In this document: positions 33,747-42,602 of the stretch, piece after piece | Position numbering within the stretch: the stretch's first letter is position 1 | Layout of the letters: the number at the start of each line of letters is the position of its first letter | Source: an uncultured candidate division WPS-2 bacterium | Lineage (GTDB): Bacteria; Vulcanimicrobiota; Vulcanimicrobiia; Vulcanimicrobiales; Vulcanimicrobiaceae | Assembly (NCBI GenBank): GCA_937927945.1 | Contig: CALEYW010000081.1 | Location: 1-47,420, forward strand | Direction of reading: 5' to 3' | DNA length: 47,420 bases | Notes under the pieces: generated by a model | What the model was told of the DNA's origin: nothing | Databases searched by the model: none | Seen by the model: the letters and a program-made list of their open reading frames with translations, nothing else | Made by a program: the position numbers and the translations under genes

Positions 33747-36463
33747 TAGCGGCCCGTCGCGGCATTCGCGGCGACCCAGGCTCGCTCCGCTTCGGCGAAT
33801 GCGCGGGCCCCGGCGAGGTCGCCCACCTCGACGGCGGAATAGGTCACCCGCCGCCAGCCGGGCGCCAGGGTGAGCGCCAGCGTCCCCGTGCTCAGGAACG
33901 GCGTCCAGCTCGCCCGCTCGACGTCTCCCGCGCGCCAGGCGACCACGAACGCGATCCCGTTGCGGTAGCCGAAGAGCGAGGCTTGCCCGTCCGGCACGTC
34001 GCCGGGCTGTTGAAGCGTGAGATACGGCAGCGACGCGCGGACGACGGCGCGCTGCGGCGTGGTGACGCCCGGTGGTGCGACCAGCCGTTCGTCGACGACG
34101 ACGCGCGTCGCGTGTGGTTCCAACGAGACGATCCGCTCGAACGTGAGGCCTGGTGGGTCGGCGTCCGGCATCGTGTACGTCAAGCGCGCCGCGGCGCGCG
34201 GACCCGACGCGAGGACCTCCACGGCGTATGTCCGGTTGAACGTTCCCGCTGGGTACGCATGCGTGTACTTGGCGATGTAGTCGCGCGGCGACGGCGGTAG
34301 CGGCAGGCTGACGTCATCGCGCAGCGCGCCGGTCGCGTCGAGCACGTTGCGTGGTTCGAACATCGAGAACGCGCGGGCACCGGCCCGCGCATCGATCGTG
34401 ATCTGCGTGCGATCGTTTCGGAGCGTCACGATCTCACCGCCGTCGTCGCGGTAGGACTCTACGACGCGCGCCTCAGCGGCCGTTACGCCGCCGCCGCCCG
34501 ACCCAGGCGCGGAGCCGAGCGTACCGTTCGTGTCGGTGCTGCGCGCCTGGGTTCGACGCAAGTCCGGCAGGCTGAGGCTTTCGTTCGGCGCGAGACCGAA
34601 GATCGTGGTGCGCGCTCCGTCACGCACGATGGCCGTGCAGCCGGCCGGCGACACCAGCAGGGTTCGCGCAATTGCGCCGGGTTCGGAATCGACCGGACAA
34701 TCGGACGAAATGCGGCGGCGATCGTTCGGCGCCCCGATCGCGGCGAGCGCGACGTCGTCGATGCGCAGCGCGACCGAATGGGGCGGAACGACGGCCGGAA
34801 CGCCGGCGAAGCGAACCGTCACCGGAGTGTCGGACCAATTCGCGCCCAACGTGAGGCGGCCGGCCGGGCCGGCGAGCGTCGTCGTGCCCGGACCGGGCTG
34901 ATCGGGCACGGCGTCGACGATGCGCGCGTGCGAGCGCGCGGCGCGCGCGTACAGCCAGCGAGTACCGTCTGGGGCGGCCGCCGCAACCTCCGGCGCGATG
35001 ACGACCGCGGCGTAGTTCGCGAGATGCGCCGTCCGCGCGCGAAGGTCGATCACATCGCACGTGTAGCCGCGTTCGATGCACGCGGAAATCGCCGACCGGA
35101 CGCGCGCTACGATCGCGCCGGCACCGTCGGGTGGGCGCGAGTCCACGCGCGGCGGTGGTTCGGCGTAGGCGATGCCGATTTGCGCGATTCGATGCGCGCG
35201 CAGAAGAATCGGAGCGAAGCGCGTCAGCAGGGCGCCGAACCGGTGCGTCGGCCAGAAGCGCGCATTGATGCTGACGTCGCTGCGCGACGGCTGCGCCGAA
35301 GTACCTTCGCGCAACGCCGCATCCCACGCGTACGCCGCGTTCGAAAACGGCGCTTCCCAGCCGGGCTCGGCGGACGTGTCCTGCATGGGGAAGTCGATGA
35401 TCCCCTTCGCGCCGAGCGCCAGCAGTTCGTCGAGCGCGAGCGCGGTGTTTTGCGGGTCGGCGCGGCGCGGCTGGGGATCCTCCGCGCCTGCAAGCCAGCC
35501 GGCTTGGAATTCGCTCTGCGCGAGCGGACCGCGCCGGTTCGTCGCCAACAAGAGCGTCGAGAAATCCAGCTCGACGCGGTCGTGCAGTCCGAGCGTGTAC
35601 GCGTCGCTCTGGTACCAGTTCCCCATCGTCCACACCGGCGAAGACGACGGCACGCGCATCTGATACGTGTTGATGAACGTCGGCGTCGCCGGACCGATCA
35701 CGTCGCGGACCTGCGCTTCGAGCCAGCCCAGATAGCGCTGGAAATTCGGAGCGGGATAGGTTTGGTTGTCGATGTACGCGCCCTGATCGTCGTCGAGCTG
35801 CACCGCGATCACGCGATCGGCGTACGGGCGAAACTCGTCGAGCGCGCGGTGCAGCCAGCGCGACGCGTAGCGCAGGTGCGTGGAATTGCGCATCCACTCC
35901 GCGGCCGCGTCGTCGCTGTGCGCGTTCTGCAGCGTCGCGGTCGCCGGATAGCGCCCTTCCAGAACGTCGTGCAGCGGCATGTCGTATTCCGGGCGGACGA
36001 GCAGCCAGGCGGGGTAGCCGCCGTTGCGCCATTCGTTGCGGATCACGGGCCCTGGCCGGACGATGAACCGGAAGCCGAGCTCCGCGCCCAGGCGCAGCAC
36101 TTCGCGCAGGTTGCGGCGCGGGTCGGTGCGGCCGTCGAAATCGAAATCACCGTCGGCGAGTTCGTGCCAGTTCCATGGAACGTACAGGTCCAGCGTGTTC
36201 GCGCCGAGATCGCGCATCGCGAGCATCGAGTCGCGCCACCGCGCGGCGGGGATGCGCTCGTAGAAAAAGGCGCCGCCCCAGAAGAAGAAGGGCGACCCGT
36301 CGACCTCCAGCGTCGGCTCGCCGTTCCGCTGGACGACGATCGCGTGTCCGAAGGTCGGGGCCGGCGCCGCGCTGCCGGCGGCCGGCACGAGCAGCGCGCC
36401 GCACACGGCGAGGAGCGCCGCGGCACACCGCGCCGCGGAACGCAGGCCCACGCTTGGAATCAT
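33746..36463 (-). CDS. Secreted GH35-type glycosidase (beta-galactosidase family) with altered acid/base site
   Basis: Predicted 905-aa exported protein; signal peptide at residues 1 to about 33 (ALLAVCGALLVPAAGSAA). The catalytic barrel follows GH35 closely: FFWGGAFFYERIPAARWRDS (60-79), GANTLDLYVPWNWHE (87-101), FIVRPGPVIRNEW and GGYPAWLL (133-155). The nucleophile motif QSEFQAGWL is kept (E318). At the acid/base motif, where GLB1-type enzymes have VQVENEYG, this protein has VQLDDDQG (221-228), so the acid/base Glu becomes D226. The C-terminal 500 residues are beta-sandwich accessory domains. Start codons of this gene and the divergent esterase lie only 21 nt apart. The substrate is uncertain; a beta-galactoside or related glycan is likely. 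Confidence 0.82.
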   Translation of the reverse strand: MIPSVGLRSAARCAAALLAVCGALLVPAAGSAAPAPTFGHAIVVQRNGEPTLEVDGSPFFFWGGAFFYERIPAARWRDSMLAMRDLGANTLDLYVPWNWHELADGDFDFDGRTDPRRNLREVLRLGAELGFRFIVRPGPVIRNEWRNGGYPAWLLVRPEYDMPLHDVLEGRYPATATLQNAHSDDAAAEWMRNSTHLRYASRWLHRALDEFRPYADRVIAVQLDDDQGAYIDNQTYPAPNFQRYLGWLEAQVRDVIGPATPTFINTYQMRVPSSSPVWTMGNWYQSDAYTLGLHDRVELDFSTLLLATNRRGPLAQSEFQAGWLAGAEDPQPRRADPQNTALALDELLALGAKGIIDFPMQDTSAEPGWEAPFSNAAYAWDAALREGTSAQPSRSDVSINARFWPTHRFGALLTRFAPILLRAHRIAQIGIAYAEPPPRVDSRPPDGAGAIVARVRSAISACIERGYTCDVIDLRARTAHLANYAAVVIAPEVAAAAPDGTRWLYARAARSHARIVDAVPDQPGPGTTTLAGPAGRLTLGANWSDTPVTVRFAGVPAVVPPHSVALRIDDVALAAIGAPNDRRRISSDCPVDSEPGAIARTLLVSPAGCTAIVRDGARTTIFGLAPNESLSLPDLRRTQARSTDTNGTLGSAPGSGGGGVTAAEARVVESYRDDGGEIVTLRNDRTQITIDARAGARAFSMFEPRNVLDATGALRDDVSLPLPPSPRDYIAKYTHAYPAGTFNRTYAVEVLASGPRAAARLTYTMPDADPPGLTFERIVSLEPHATRVVVDERLVAPPGVTTPQRAVVRASLPYLTLQQPGDVPDGQASLFGYRNGIAFVVAWRAGDVERASWTPFLSTGTLALTLAPGWRRVTYSAVEVGDLAGARAFAEAERAWVAANAATGR

Positions 36464-36484
36464 TGGAACGCCCTTCGCCGTCCC

Positions 36485-37513
36485 ATGAACGAACTCTCGC
36501 GACTCCTCGGCCTGCGAGGCACGTTGCACCTCGACACGGTGGAAAGCGCCGCGCTGCACGGCAACCCCCTCGGCGATCCGTCGGCTCGGCCGCTCGCCGT
36601 CTACACGCCGCCGGGCTACGATCCCGAAGGCTCGTCGTCGTATCCCGTGCTCTACGTTCTGCACGGGTTCACCGGCGACGTCGCCGGCCTCGTGGCAGGA
36701 CGCGCGTGGGAAACCAACGTCGTCCAGTGGATCGACCGACTCCTCGCGACGCAGCGCATGCCGCCGGCGATCCTCGCGGTGGTCGACGGCTTCACGCGTT
36801 TGGGCGGCTCGCAGTACCTCGACTCGGTGCACAACGGCGCCTATGCGACCTACGTCGTGCGCGACGTCGTCGCCCACCTCGACGCGAACTACCGGACCGT
36901 CGCGCGCGAAGGCGGCCGCGCCGTCCTCGGCAAGTCGTCGGGCGGCTTCGGCGCGCTGCACCTCTGCATGGCGCATCCGGGGACGTTTGCGGCGTTCGCC
37001 TCGCACAGCGGCGACGCGTATTTCCGTTACGCCCACATCCCGTCATTCGCGGTCACGCAGCGCACGCTCGAAGGGTTCGACTCGGTGCAGGCCTTCGTCG
37101 AAGAGTTCGAGCGCCGGCCGAAGCGGTCGCAGCACTTCTACACGACGATCGAAATGGTCGCGTACGCGGCAGCGTACTCACCGAGCGGAGTGCAGGCGTT
37201 CGCTCTCGATCTTCCGTTCGACGCGAAGACCGGCGAGCTGCGCGACGATGTGTTCGCTCGCTGGCTCGCGTACGACCCCTGCGAACGGGTCGCACCGCAG
37301 CGCGAGGCGCTCGAGCGTCTGCGGTTGCGCTACTTGGATTGTGGGCGCCGTGACGAGTACGGTCTCGACATCGGCGCCCGCGTGTTCACCCAGCGGTGTC
37401 GTGATCTCGGCATGACGGTGCGCCATGAGGAGTTCGACGACGACCATCGCAACGTCGGCTACCGCTACGAGATCTCGTTGCCGGCGTTGGCGGAAGTCCT
37501 CGATCGCGCGTGA
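36485..37513 (+). CDS. Alpha/beta-hydrolase, putative esterase (esterase D/enterochelin-esterase-like)
   Basis: Predicted 342-aa cytoplasmic hydrolase (no signal peptide). YPVLYVLHGFTGD near residues 53-65 gives the oxyanion region, and the nucleophile elbow is LGKSSGGFGALHL with Ser151. The acid and histidine are probably in YLDCGRRDEYGLDIGARVF and DDDHRNVGYR. PF00756-type enzymes act on acyl esters of sugars, siderophores or mycolates. Its placement divergent from a glycosidase suggests removal of ester groups from the same sugars (inference). The last codons form one arm of a 12-bp hairpin. Confidence 0.82.
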   Translation: MNELSRLLGLRGTLHLDTVESAALHGNPLGDPSARPLAVYTPPGYDPEGSSSYPVLYVLHGFTGDVAGLVAGRAWETNVVQWIDRLLATQRMPPAILAVVDGFTRLGGSQYLDSVHNGAYATYVVRDVVAHLDANYRTVAREGGRAVLGKSSGGFGALHLCMAHPGTFAAFASHSGDAYFRYAHIPSFAVTQRTLEGFDSVQAFVEEFERRPKRSQHFYTTIEMVAYAAAYSPSGVQAFALDLPFDAKTGELRDDVFARWLAYDPCERVAPQREALERLRLRYLDCGRRDEYGLDIGARVFTQRCRDLGMTVRHEEFDDDHRNVGYRYEISLPALAEVLDRA

Positions 37514-37523
37514 TCGAGGACTT
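37494..37523. terminator. Hairpin at the convergent esterase/lipoprotein junction
   Basis: A perfect 12-bp inverted repeat, AAGTCCTCGATC with GATCGAGGACTT, surrounds a GCGCGT loop. It covers the last codons and the TGA stop (37511-37513) of the esterase gene and lies 15 nt from the stop of the convergent lipoprotein gene. Neither side has a proper T run, so it may be an mRNA 3'-end stabiliser or weak bidirectional terminator. Confidence 0.5.
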
Positions 37524-37537
37524 CGACTCGGTACGTG

Positions 37538-38044
37538 CTAGTGGGTCTGGCCTTGCGCGTGACGGAGTTCGCGCATCTTCTCGTGGCTGACACCGAGCTG
37601 GAGGAGGAACCGGCCAACATGATTGCCGCCGCGGTGCGCACCGTTGGCCGGAGCGCCGTTGGGTGAACCGCCGTTCGGGCCCGGACCGCCGGGGCCGGCG
37701 CCTTCCGGACGAGCCGGCATGTTGGCGCGAATGGTTTGCATCATCTTGGTGCGTTCGCCGAGAACGGCCGTCGTTTCGGCGGGGCTGAGAATCGCGTCGA
37801 TCTGCGAAGCGGCGCTGCGCAAGTCGGTGAGTTGACCGTTGTTGACTTGATCGATGATTGCTTGGACCCGCGTGCGGTCGCTGCCGCTCAGGTCGTTGAA
37901 GGCGGCCGTCTTCGCGGCGGCACGCGCTTGGAGGACTGCAGGCGGCGGGCTGTTCTCTGCCGCGTTGCCGCTCTGTTGAGCGCACGCGGCGAGGGGTAGG
38001 CCGGTCGCCACTAACAGGGCGAGTACGGGGAGAGCTTTTCTCAT
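37538..38044 (-). CDS. Small predicted lipoprotein, helical, unknown function
   Basis: Predicted 168-aa protein with a lipoprotein signal: MRKALPVLALLVATGLPLAAC, where LAAC is a lipobox with Cys21 as the lipidated residue. The mature part is mostly helical (FNDLSGSDRTRVQAIIDQV, SPAETTAVLGERTKMMQTIRAN), interrupted by a Gly/Pro/Asn loop (EGAGPGGPGPNGGSPNG) and ending in a His-rich tail. The helix-loop-helix layout with a sensor-like His/Met content recalls Spy/CpxP-type periplasmic proteins, but no motif proves it. It is transcribed toward the esterase gene. Confidence 0.65.
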   Translation of the reverse strand: MRKALPVLALLVATGLPLAACAQQSGNAAENSPPPAVLQARAAAKTAAFNDLSGSDRTRVQAIIDQVNNGQLTDLRSAASQIDAILSPAETTAVLGERTKMMQTIRANMPARPEGAGPGGPGPNGGSPNGAPANGAHRGGNHVGRFLLQLGVSHEKMRELRHAQGQTH

Positions 38045-38192
38045 ATGCACGACGGTACGAGTTCGCTCCGAGGAATGGCTGGGAGTACGGTGAGGGCGCG
38101 ATGAGAACTGCGCGCCCCCTCTTCTTGACGTGCGCACCGCCTGTGGCGACGCCGAGCCCTGCGATCGGCTGATTGTAATTTGCTCGGCTCGA

Positions 38193-38729
38193 TCACCCCG
38201 CGGGTTGGTAGCGCATGACGACGACACCGGTCGACAAGCTCGTTGAGCCGATCAGTCGTAGCCGTGCCTTTTCGCCCTCGCGGAAGAGCAGCTTACCGCT
38301 GCCCACGAAGAGCGGAAAGACCGAAAGCCGCACCTCATCGAGCAAGCCGCGTTTCAGCAAGGTCTCTCCGAGCAGACCATGGCCGTATAGAGCGAGGTCC
38401 GAGCCGGCTTCCTCTCTGAGCTTGCTCACCTCGGTCACTACATCGCCTCTGATGATGGTCGAGTTATTCCAATCGGCCTGTTCCAAGGTCGACGAGAAGA
38501 CGTACTTGCGGATGCTGTTGATTCTGTTGGCAAAATCGCCGGTTCCGGCGACCCAGTCCCTCGCGAGCATCTCATATGTCCGCCTGCCCATCAACATTGC
38601 GTCGCTCTCCAGGAGCCGCTCCAACGCGGCTTTTTCGAACTCGTCGTCTGCGTAGTCTCCGGCCCAGGTCGATGGGTCCTCAATGACGCCGTCGAGCGAC
38701 ACTAAAGTGGATTCGATGATTTTCCGCAT
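38193..38729 (-). CDS. RibD C-terminal/dihydrofolate-reductase-like protein
   Basis: Predicted 178-aa reductase-fold protein of the RibD_C/YwjB group: MRKIIESTLVSLDGVIEDP at the N-terminus, AMLMGRRTYEMLA, then YVFSSTLEQADWNNSTII, DLALYGHGLLGETLLKRGLLDEVRL (as successive segments) and VFPLFVGSGKLLF. The family binds NADPH, and most members have unknown physiological substrates. The base composition is visibly less GC-rich than the surrounding genes and codon use is more mixed, suggesting recent transfer. It starts 8 nt after the stop of the cystathionine gamma-lyase/synthase gene on the same strand. Confidence 0.85.
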   Translation of the reverse strand: MRKIIESTLVSLDGVIEDPSTWAGDYADDEFEKAALERLLESDAMLMGRRTYEMLARDWVAGTGDFANRINSIRKYVFSSTLEQADWNNSTIIRGDVVTEVSKLREEAGSDLALYGHGLLGETLLKRGLLDEVRLSVFPLFVGSGKLLFREGEKARLRLIGSTSLSTGVVVMRYQPAG

Positions 38730-38737
38730 GACCTAAG

Positions 38738-39979
38738 CTAGGCGGTTGGGGCGCCGGCGTTCTGCGTCGTGGGAATGCGATCCGGATCCGGAGGATCACC
38801 CGCCGGAACGCCGTTCGAGACGGTAAGCTCGGCGAGCGCGGCCGTCGCGTCGAGTGCTTGCCGCAGGTCGGCGATCAGGTCACGCGCGCTTTCGATGCCG
38901 ACGGAGAGACGCAGCAATCCGTCCGTGATCCCGCGCCGGTCGCGCTCTTCCTTCGGAATTGAGCCGTGCGTCATCCGCGCGGGGTGGTTGATCAGCGATT
39001 CGACTCCGCCGAGACTTTCCGCCAGTGAGAACAGCTTCGTGCGCTTGGCGACCTCGAGTGCGCGCGCTTCCGGGCCGCGCAGCGTCATCGAGATGATGCC
39101 GCCGAAGCCGGTCATCTGCTTGCGCGCCAGGTCGTGCTGCGGGTGCGACGCCAGACCGGGATAGATGACTTCCGCGACGTCGTCGCGCTCGCTCAGAAAG
39201 GTTGCGATCGCGTGCGCGTTCGCGGCGTGCTCGCGCATGCGCAGCGCGAGGGTCTTGGCGCCGCGTGATGTCAGGAACGCCTCGAAGGGACTCAGCACCG
39301 CGCCGAGCGTCTTCTGGAGAAAGCGCAGGTTCTCGTCGATCGACGTGTCGTTCGTCATCGCGGCGCCGCCGATCACGTCGCTGTGCCCGCCGATGTACTT
39401 GGTCGTCGAGTGGATCACGATGTCGGCGCCGAGCGCCAGCGGCGACTGGAAGAACGGCGTGCAGAACGTGTTGTCGACAACGACGAGCTGGCCCGGCGCC
39501 TTGAGCGCGACGAGTGCCGGGATGTCGATAAGCCGCAGCATCGGGTTGGTCGGCGTCTCGGCCCAGAACATCTTGGTGTTCGGACGGATTGCAGCGCGCA
39601 CGGCGGCGAGGTCGGTCATGTCGACGAAGGTCGATTGCAGGCCGAAGCGTTCGAGCACCCTGGTGAAGAGTCGATATGTGCCGCCGTACGTGTCGTCGCT
39701 CACGAGCACGTGGTCGCCGGCCGAGAGCAGCGAGGTAATCGCGTTCTCGGCGCCCAGTCCGGACCCGAAGGCGGTGCAATAGCGCGCGTCCTCAAGCGCA
39801 GCGAGCTGCGTTTCGAGCGAGACGCGCGATGGGTTCGCGACGCGCGAGTAGTCGTAGCCCTTGTGCTCGCCGACCGCCGTCTGGGTGTACGTCGACGTTG
39901 CGTAGATCGGGACGATCGTGGCCCCGGTCGTCGGATCGGCGTCCTGTCCGGCGTGAATGGCGCGCGTGGCGAAGTCCAT
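38738..39979 (-). CDS. Cystathionine gamma-lyase/gamma-synthase family PLP enzyme
   Basis: Predicted 413-aa Cys/Met-metabolism enzyme. It shows TRAIHAGQDADPTTGA, YDYSRVANPSR, SGLGAENAI, the cofactor stacking residue in DDTYGGTYRLF, VVVDNTFCTPFFQSP and the PLP lysine K194 in HSTTKYIGGHSDVIGG. C-terminal signatures SLGGVESLINHPA and LLRLSVGIE are present. Lyase and synthase activities cannot be separated by these motifs. A cystathionine beta-synthase gene stands about 1.2 kb away on the same strand, which favours the lyase direction (reverse transsulfuration, homocysteine to cysteine). The tail adds about 25 Pro-rich residues. Confidence 0.92.
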   Translation of the reverse strand: MDFATRAIHAGQDADPTTGATIVPIYATSTYTQTAVGEHKGYDYSRVANPSRVSLETQLAALEDARYCTAFGSGLGAENAITSLLSAGDHVLVSDDTYGGTYRLFTRVLERFGLQSTFVDMTDLAAVRAAIRPNTKMFWAETPTNPMLRLIDIPALVALKAPGQLVVVDNTFCTPFFQSPLALGADIVIHSTTKYIGGHSDVIGGAAMTNDTSIDENLRFLQKTLGAVLSPFEAFLTSRGAKTLALRMREHAANAHAIATFLSERDDVAEVIYPGLASHPQHDLARKQMTGFGGIISMTLRGPEARALEVAKRTKLFSLAESLGGVESLINHPARMTHGSIPKEERDRRGITDGLLRLSVGIESARDLIADLRQALDATAALAELTVSNGVPAGDPPDPDRIPTTQNAGAPTA

Positions 39980-40077
39980 GCGATCCAGGATACGCTCCGC
40001 GAACGGCGGGTTCCGTTCGGCCGGAGAGCGCGGTCGTACAGGGAGACGAACCATGCGATCGAAGGACGGGGGCTGAA

Positions 40078-41134
40078 TGATGAGGGTGTCCGCGGTGGCC
40101 GCTCTCGCGGCGGTAGCGTTCGTGGCCGTCTGGGCGAGGGTCCCTGCATCGTCGCGCCGTCGGCACGCGCCGCAGCGCTGGGAGAAGTGACGCCGCTCGC
40201 CGGAACCAGGACGGTCGTCGTCACCGGGAAGGTCGGGCCTGGCCCGGCGGCCGGGACGTACGCCGTGCACGAGATCGATTACGGGCTCGAGACCCGATCG
40301 ATCCTCTACGGGCCTCTGGGCGTGACACCCATGTCCGGGATCCAGCCGTTCGCCGAAACCGTCCATGCCTCGGTCCGCATCGACGCGGCCGGGGTTCCGA
40401 GCGTCGACAGCGCGATCGACACGACGATGGGAACCGATCGCGGTGCCCACCAGGCCTACCCGGTCGACGACGTGCGGATCGTGACGACGACGTACGGCGG
40501 CTCAGTCGCCGCGATCGAGCATGTTGTCGAGCGGGGAAGCGGCAGCAACGGCGTCAGTTTTCACGTCCGTCGATGTCACGCGCACGACGAACGCCGACGG
40601 TTCATTCGACGAGGAGGGATCGCTCGGGAGCGGTGAGATCCATTTTGCGCACGTGCATCCGGACTTCAGCGCGAGCGCGCACGATCAGACGCCGGGATTC
40701 GGTTTGCGCGACGTGCTCGTCGGCGCGCCGGCCGGGGCGGCGGGCGCCGCGACGATCGCCGTGACCGTCTCGACGCAAGGCCGCACGATCGGGTACGTTC
40801 CAGTCGTCGTGAAGACTATACGACACCGCTCTGGTTCTCTGTCCTCACGCCGCCGACCGTCGCGAGCCGCGTCGTGACGCTGAACGCGCCGGCTAGGCCG
40901 GACTGCGGTTTTCCGCCCCGGGACGACCCCTCCGCTCGAAGTACGCGACGAGCGTAAGCAGATCGACCCGACCGGTACGACGACCGACGTCGTGCACGAC
41001 GTATTCTACGACGCGAGCGTCTTGCCGCTTTGCCGCATCGAGCAGAGCACGACGGCGTACGTGGACGTGACGACCGGAACCGCGTTCGCGACCCGTTTGG
41101 ACCGCACCGTCGTGACGACGTCTAAGGGTCCGAC
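40078..41134 (+). pseudogene. Secreted-protein pseudogene with several frameshifts
   Basis: Homology-free but clearly coding-like sequence runs through changing frames. ATG at 40078 gives a signal peptide (MMRVSAVAALAAVAFVAVWA) that then stops. A second frame reads ALGEVTPLAGTRTVVVTGKV and SILYGPLGVTPMSG. From about 40520 a third frame gives SVFTSVDVTRTTNADGSF and VLVGAPAGAAGAATIAVT. Near 40817 a fourth gives PLWFSVLTPPTVASRVVTLN. From about 40928 a fifth segment reads PLEVRDERKQIDPTGTTT to AFATRLDRTVVTTSK. At least four single-base shifts are needed to restore one frame of roughly 350 residues. No domain was recognised. It lies between two cystathionine genes on the opposite strand. Confidence 0.6.
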
Positions 41135-41136
41135 CG

Positions 41137-42525
41137 CTACGCGACTTGCGCCGAGAGAAACGAGATGACGTCCTGCCGCGTGACGACGCCGACGGGCTTC
41201 GTGCCGTCGGTGACGACGATTGCGTGGTTCGCCATGGTGAGGAGTTTGTACGCGGCGCCGACCTCCACGTCGTGCTCGAGCATCGGGAACGGACGTCCCA
41301 TCACCTCGACGACGGGCTTGTGCATGATGTCGGCGTGGTCGAACACCGCCTGCATGACCGCGACGTCGTTGATCGAGCCGACGACTTCGGTGTCGCGCAT
41401 CACCGGCAGCTGCGAGATCTCGTAGCGGCGCAGCAGGTCGAGCGCTTCCTTCACGGTTTGCACTTCGGTCACGGTGATCATCGGCGGCAGCGGTTCTTTG
41501 GTGCGCAGCACGTCGCCGACGGTGTCCTTGCGGCGATCGTCCTCGAGGAATCCGTTGGCGTGCATCCACTCGTCGTTGAAGATCTTCGACATGTAGCCGC
41601 GGCCGGAGTCCGGCATCACGACGACCATGATCGCTTCGGGCGGCAGCTCGCGCGCGACGCGTACCGCGGCGGCGACCGCCGTACCCGATGAGCCGCCGAC
41701 CAGCAGCCCTTCCTCGCGCGTGATGCGCCGCGCCATGAGGAAGCTTTCCTTGTCGGTGATGCGCAGGATCTTGTCGATGACGCGCATGTCGACGGTCTGC
41801 GGGAGATAGCTCATCCCGATCCCTTCGACTTTGTACGACTTGGGCGTGTCGCCGCTGTAGATCGAGCCTTCCGGGTCCGCGCCGACCACGACGATCTTCG
41901 GGTTCATTTCCTTGAGGAAGCGGGCCGTCCCGGAGATCGTGCCGCCGGTACCCATTCCGCTGACGAAGTGGGTGATGCGTCCGGCGGTCTGCTCCCAGAT
42001 CTCGGGGCCGGTCGTCTTGTAGTGGGCGCCCGGGTTTTGCGCGTTGTGCCACTGGTCGGGCTGGATGGCGCCTGGGATCTCGGCGGTGAGGCGATTCGCG
42101 ACGCCATAGTACGACTCTGGCGAATCGTTCGGAACATTTGTCGGTGTGACGACGACCTCAGCCCCATAGGCTTTCAACAGGTCGATCTTTTCTTTCGACA
42201 TTTTGTCGGGCATCACGAGGATGCAGCGATAGCCGCGGATCGCGGCGGCCATCGCGAGTCCCGTCCCGGTGTTGCCCGAGGTCGCCTCGATGATCGTGGC
42301 GCCGGCCTTGAGCACGCCGCGCGCCTCCGCGTCCTCGATCATCGCGACCGCCGGACGGTCCTTCACCGAGCCGCCCGGATTGACGTACTCCACTTTGGCG
42401 AGCACCAGAGCGCGCGCGTCGTCGACTACCCGGTTCAGCTTCACGAGCGGCGTGTGGCCGACGGCCTGCAGGGCGTCGCGGTAGTAGGTCAATTCGGCCG
42501 CGGGTCGAGGTTCGATGATGGCCAT
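41137..42525 (-). CDS. Cystathionine beta-synthase
   Basis: Predicted 462-aa enzyme condensing serine (or O-acetylserine) with homocysteine. The PLP domain shows VGHTPLVKLNRV, the cofactor lysine K55 in NPGGSVKDRPAVAMIEDA, EATSGNTGTGLAMAAA, the GTGGTISG phosphate loop and VGGSSGTAVAAAV. Residues from about 335 to the end form two CBS domains (VQTVKEALDLLRRYEISQLPVM; GAAYKLLTMANHAIVV), the regulatory module that separates CBS from plain cysteine synthases. With the nearby cystathionine gamma-lyase it completes reverse transsulfuration. The start is MAIIEPRPAAE. Confidence 0.94.
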   Translation of the reverse strand: MAIIEPRPAAELTYYRDALQAVGHTPLVKLNRVVDDARALVLAKVEYVNPGGSVKDRPAVAMIEDAEARGVLKAGATIIEATSGNTGTGLAMAAAIRGYRCILVMPDKMSKEKIDLLKAYGAEVVVTPTNVPNDSPESYYGVANRLTAEIPGAIQPDQWHNAQNPGAHYKTTGPEIWEQTAGRITHFVSGMGTGGTISGTARFLKEMNPKIVVVGADPEGSIYSGDTPKSYKVEGIGMSYLPQTVDMRVIDKILRITDKESFLMARRITREEGLLVGGSSGTAVAAAVRVARELPPEAIMVVVMPDSGRGYMSKIFNDEWMHANGFLEDDRRKDTVGDVLRTKEPLPPMITVTEVQTVKEALDLLRRYEISQLPVMRDTEVVGSINDVAVMQAVFDHADIMHKPVVEVMGRPFPMLEHDVEVGAAYKLLTMANHAIVVTDGTKPVGVVTRQDVISFLSAQVA

Positions 42526-42602
42526 AGCCCGACGGCGTTCCGCAACCCCGGGGGCGCAGCCTGCGTCAAAGCAAGGGCAGACGGAGAGTTCAAGAGGACG
42601 AG

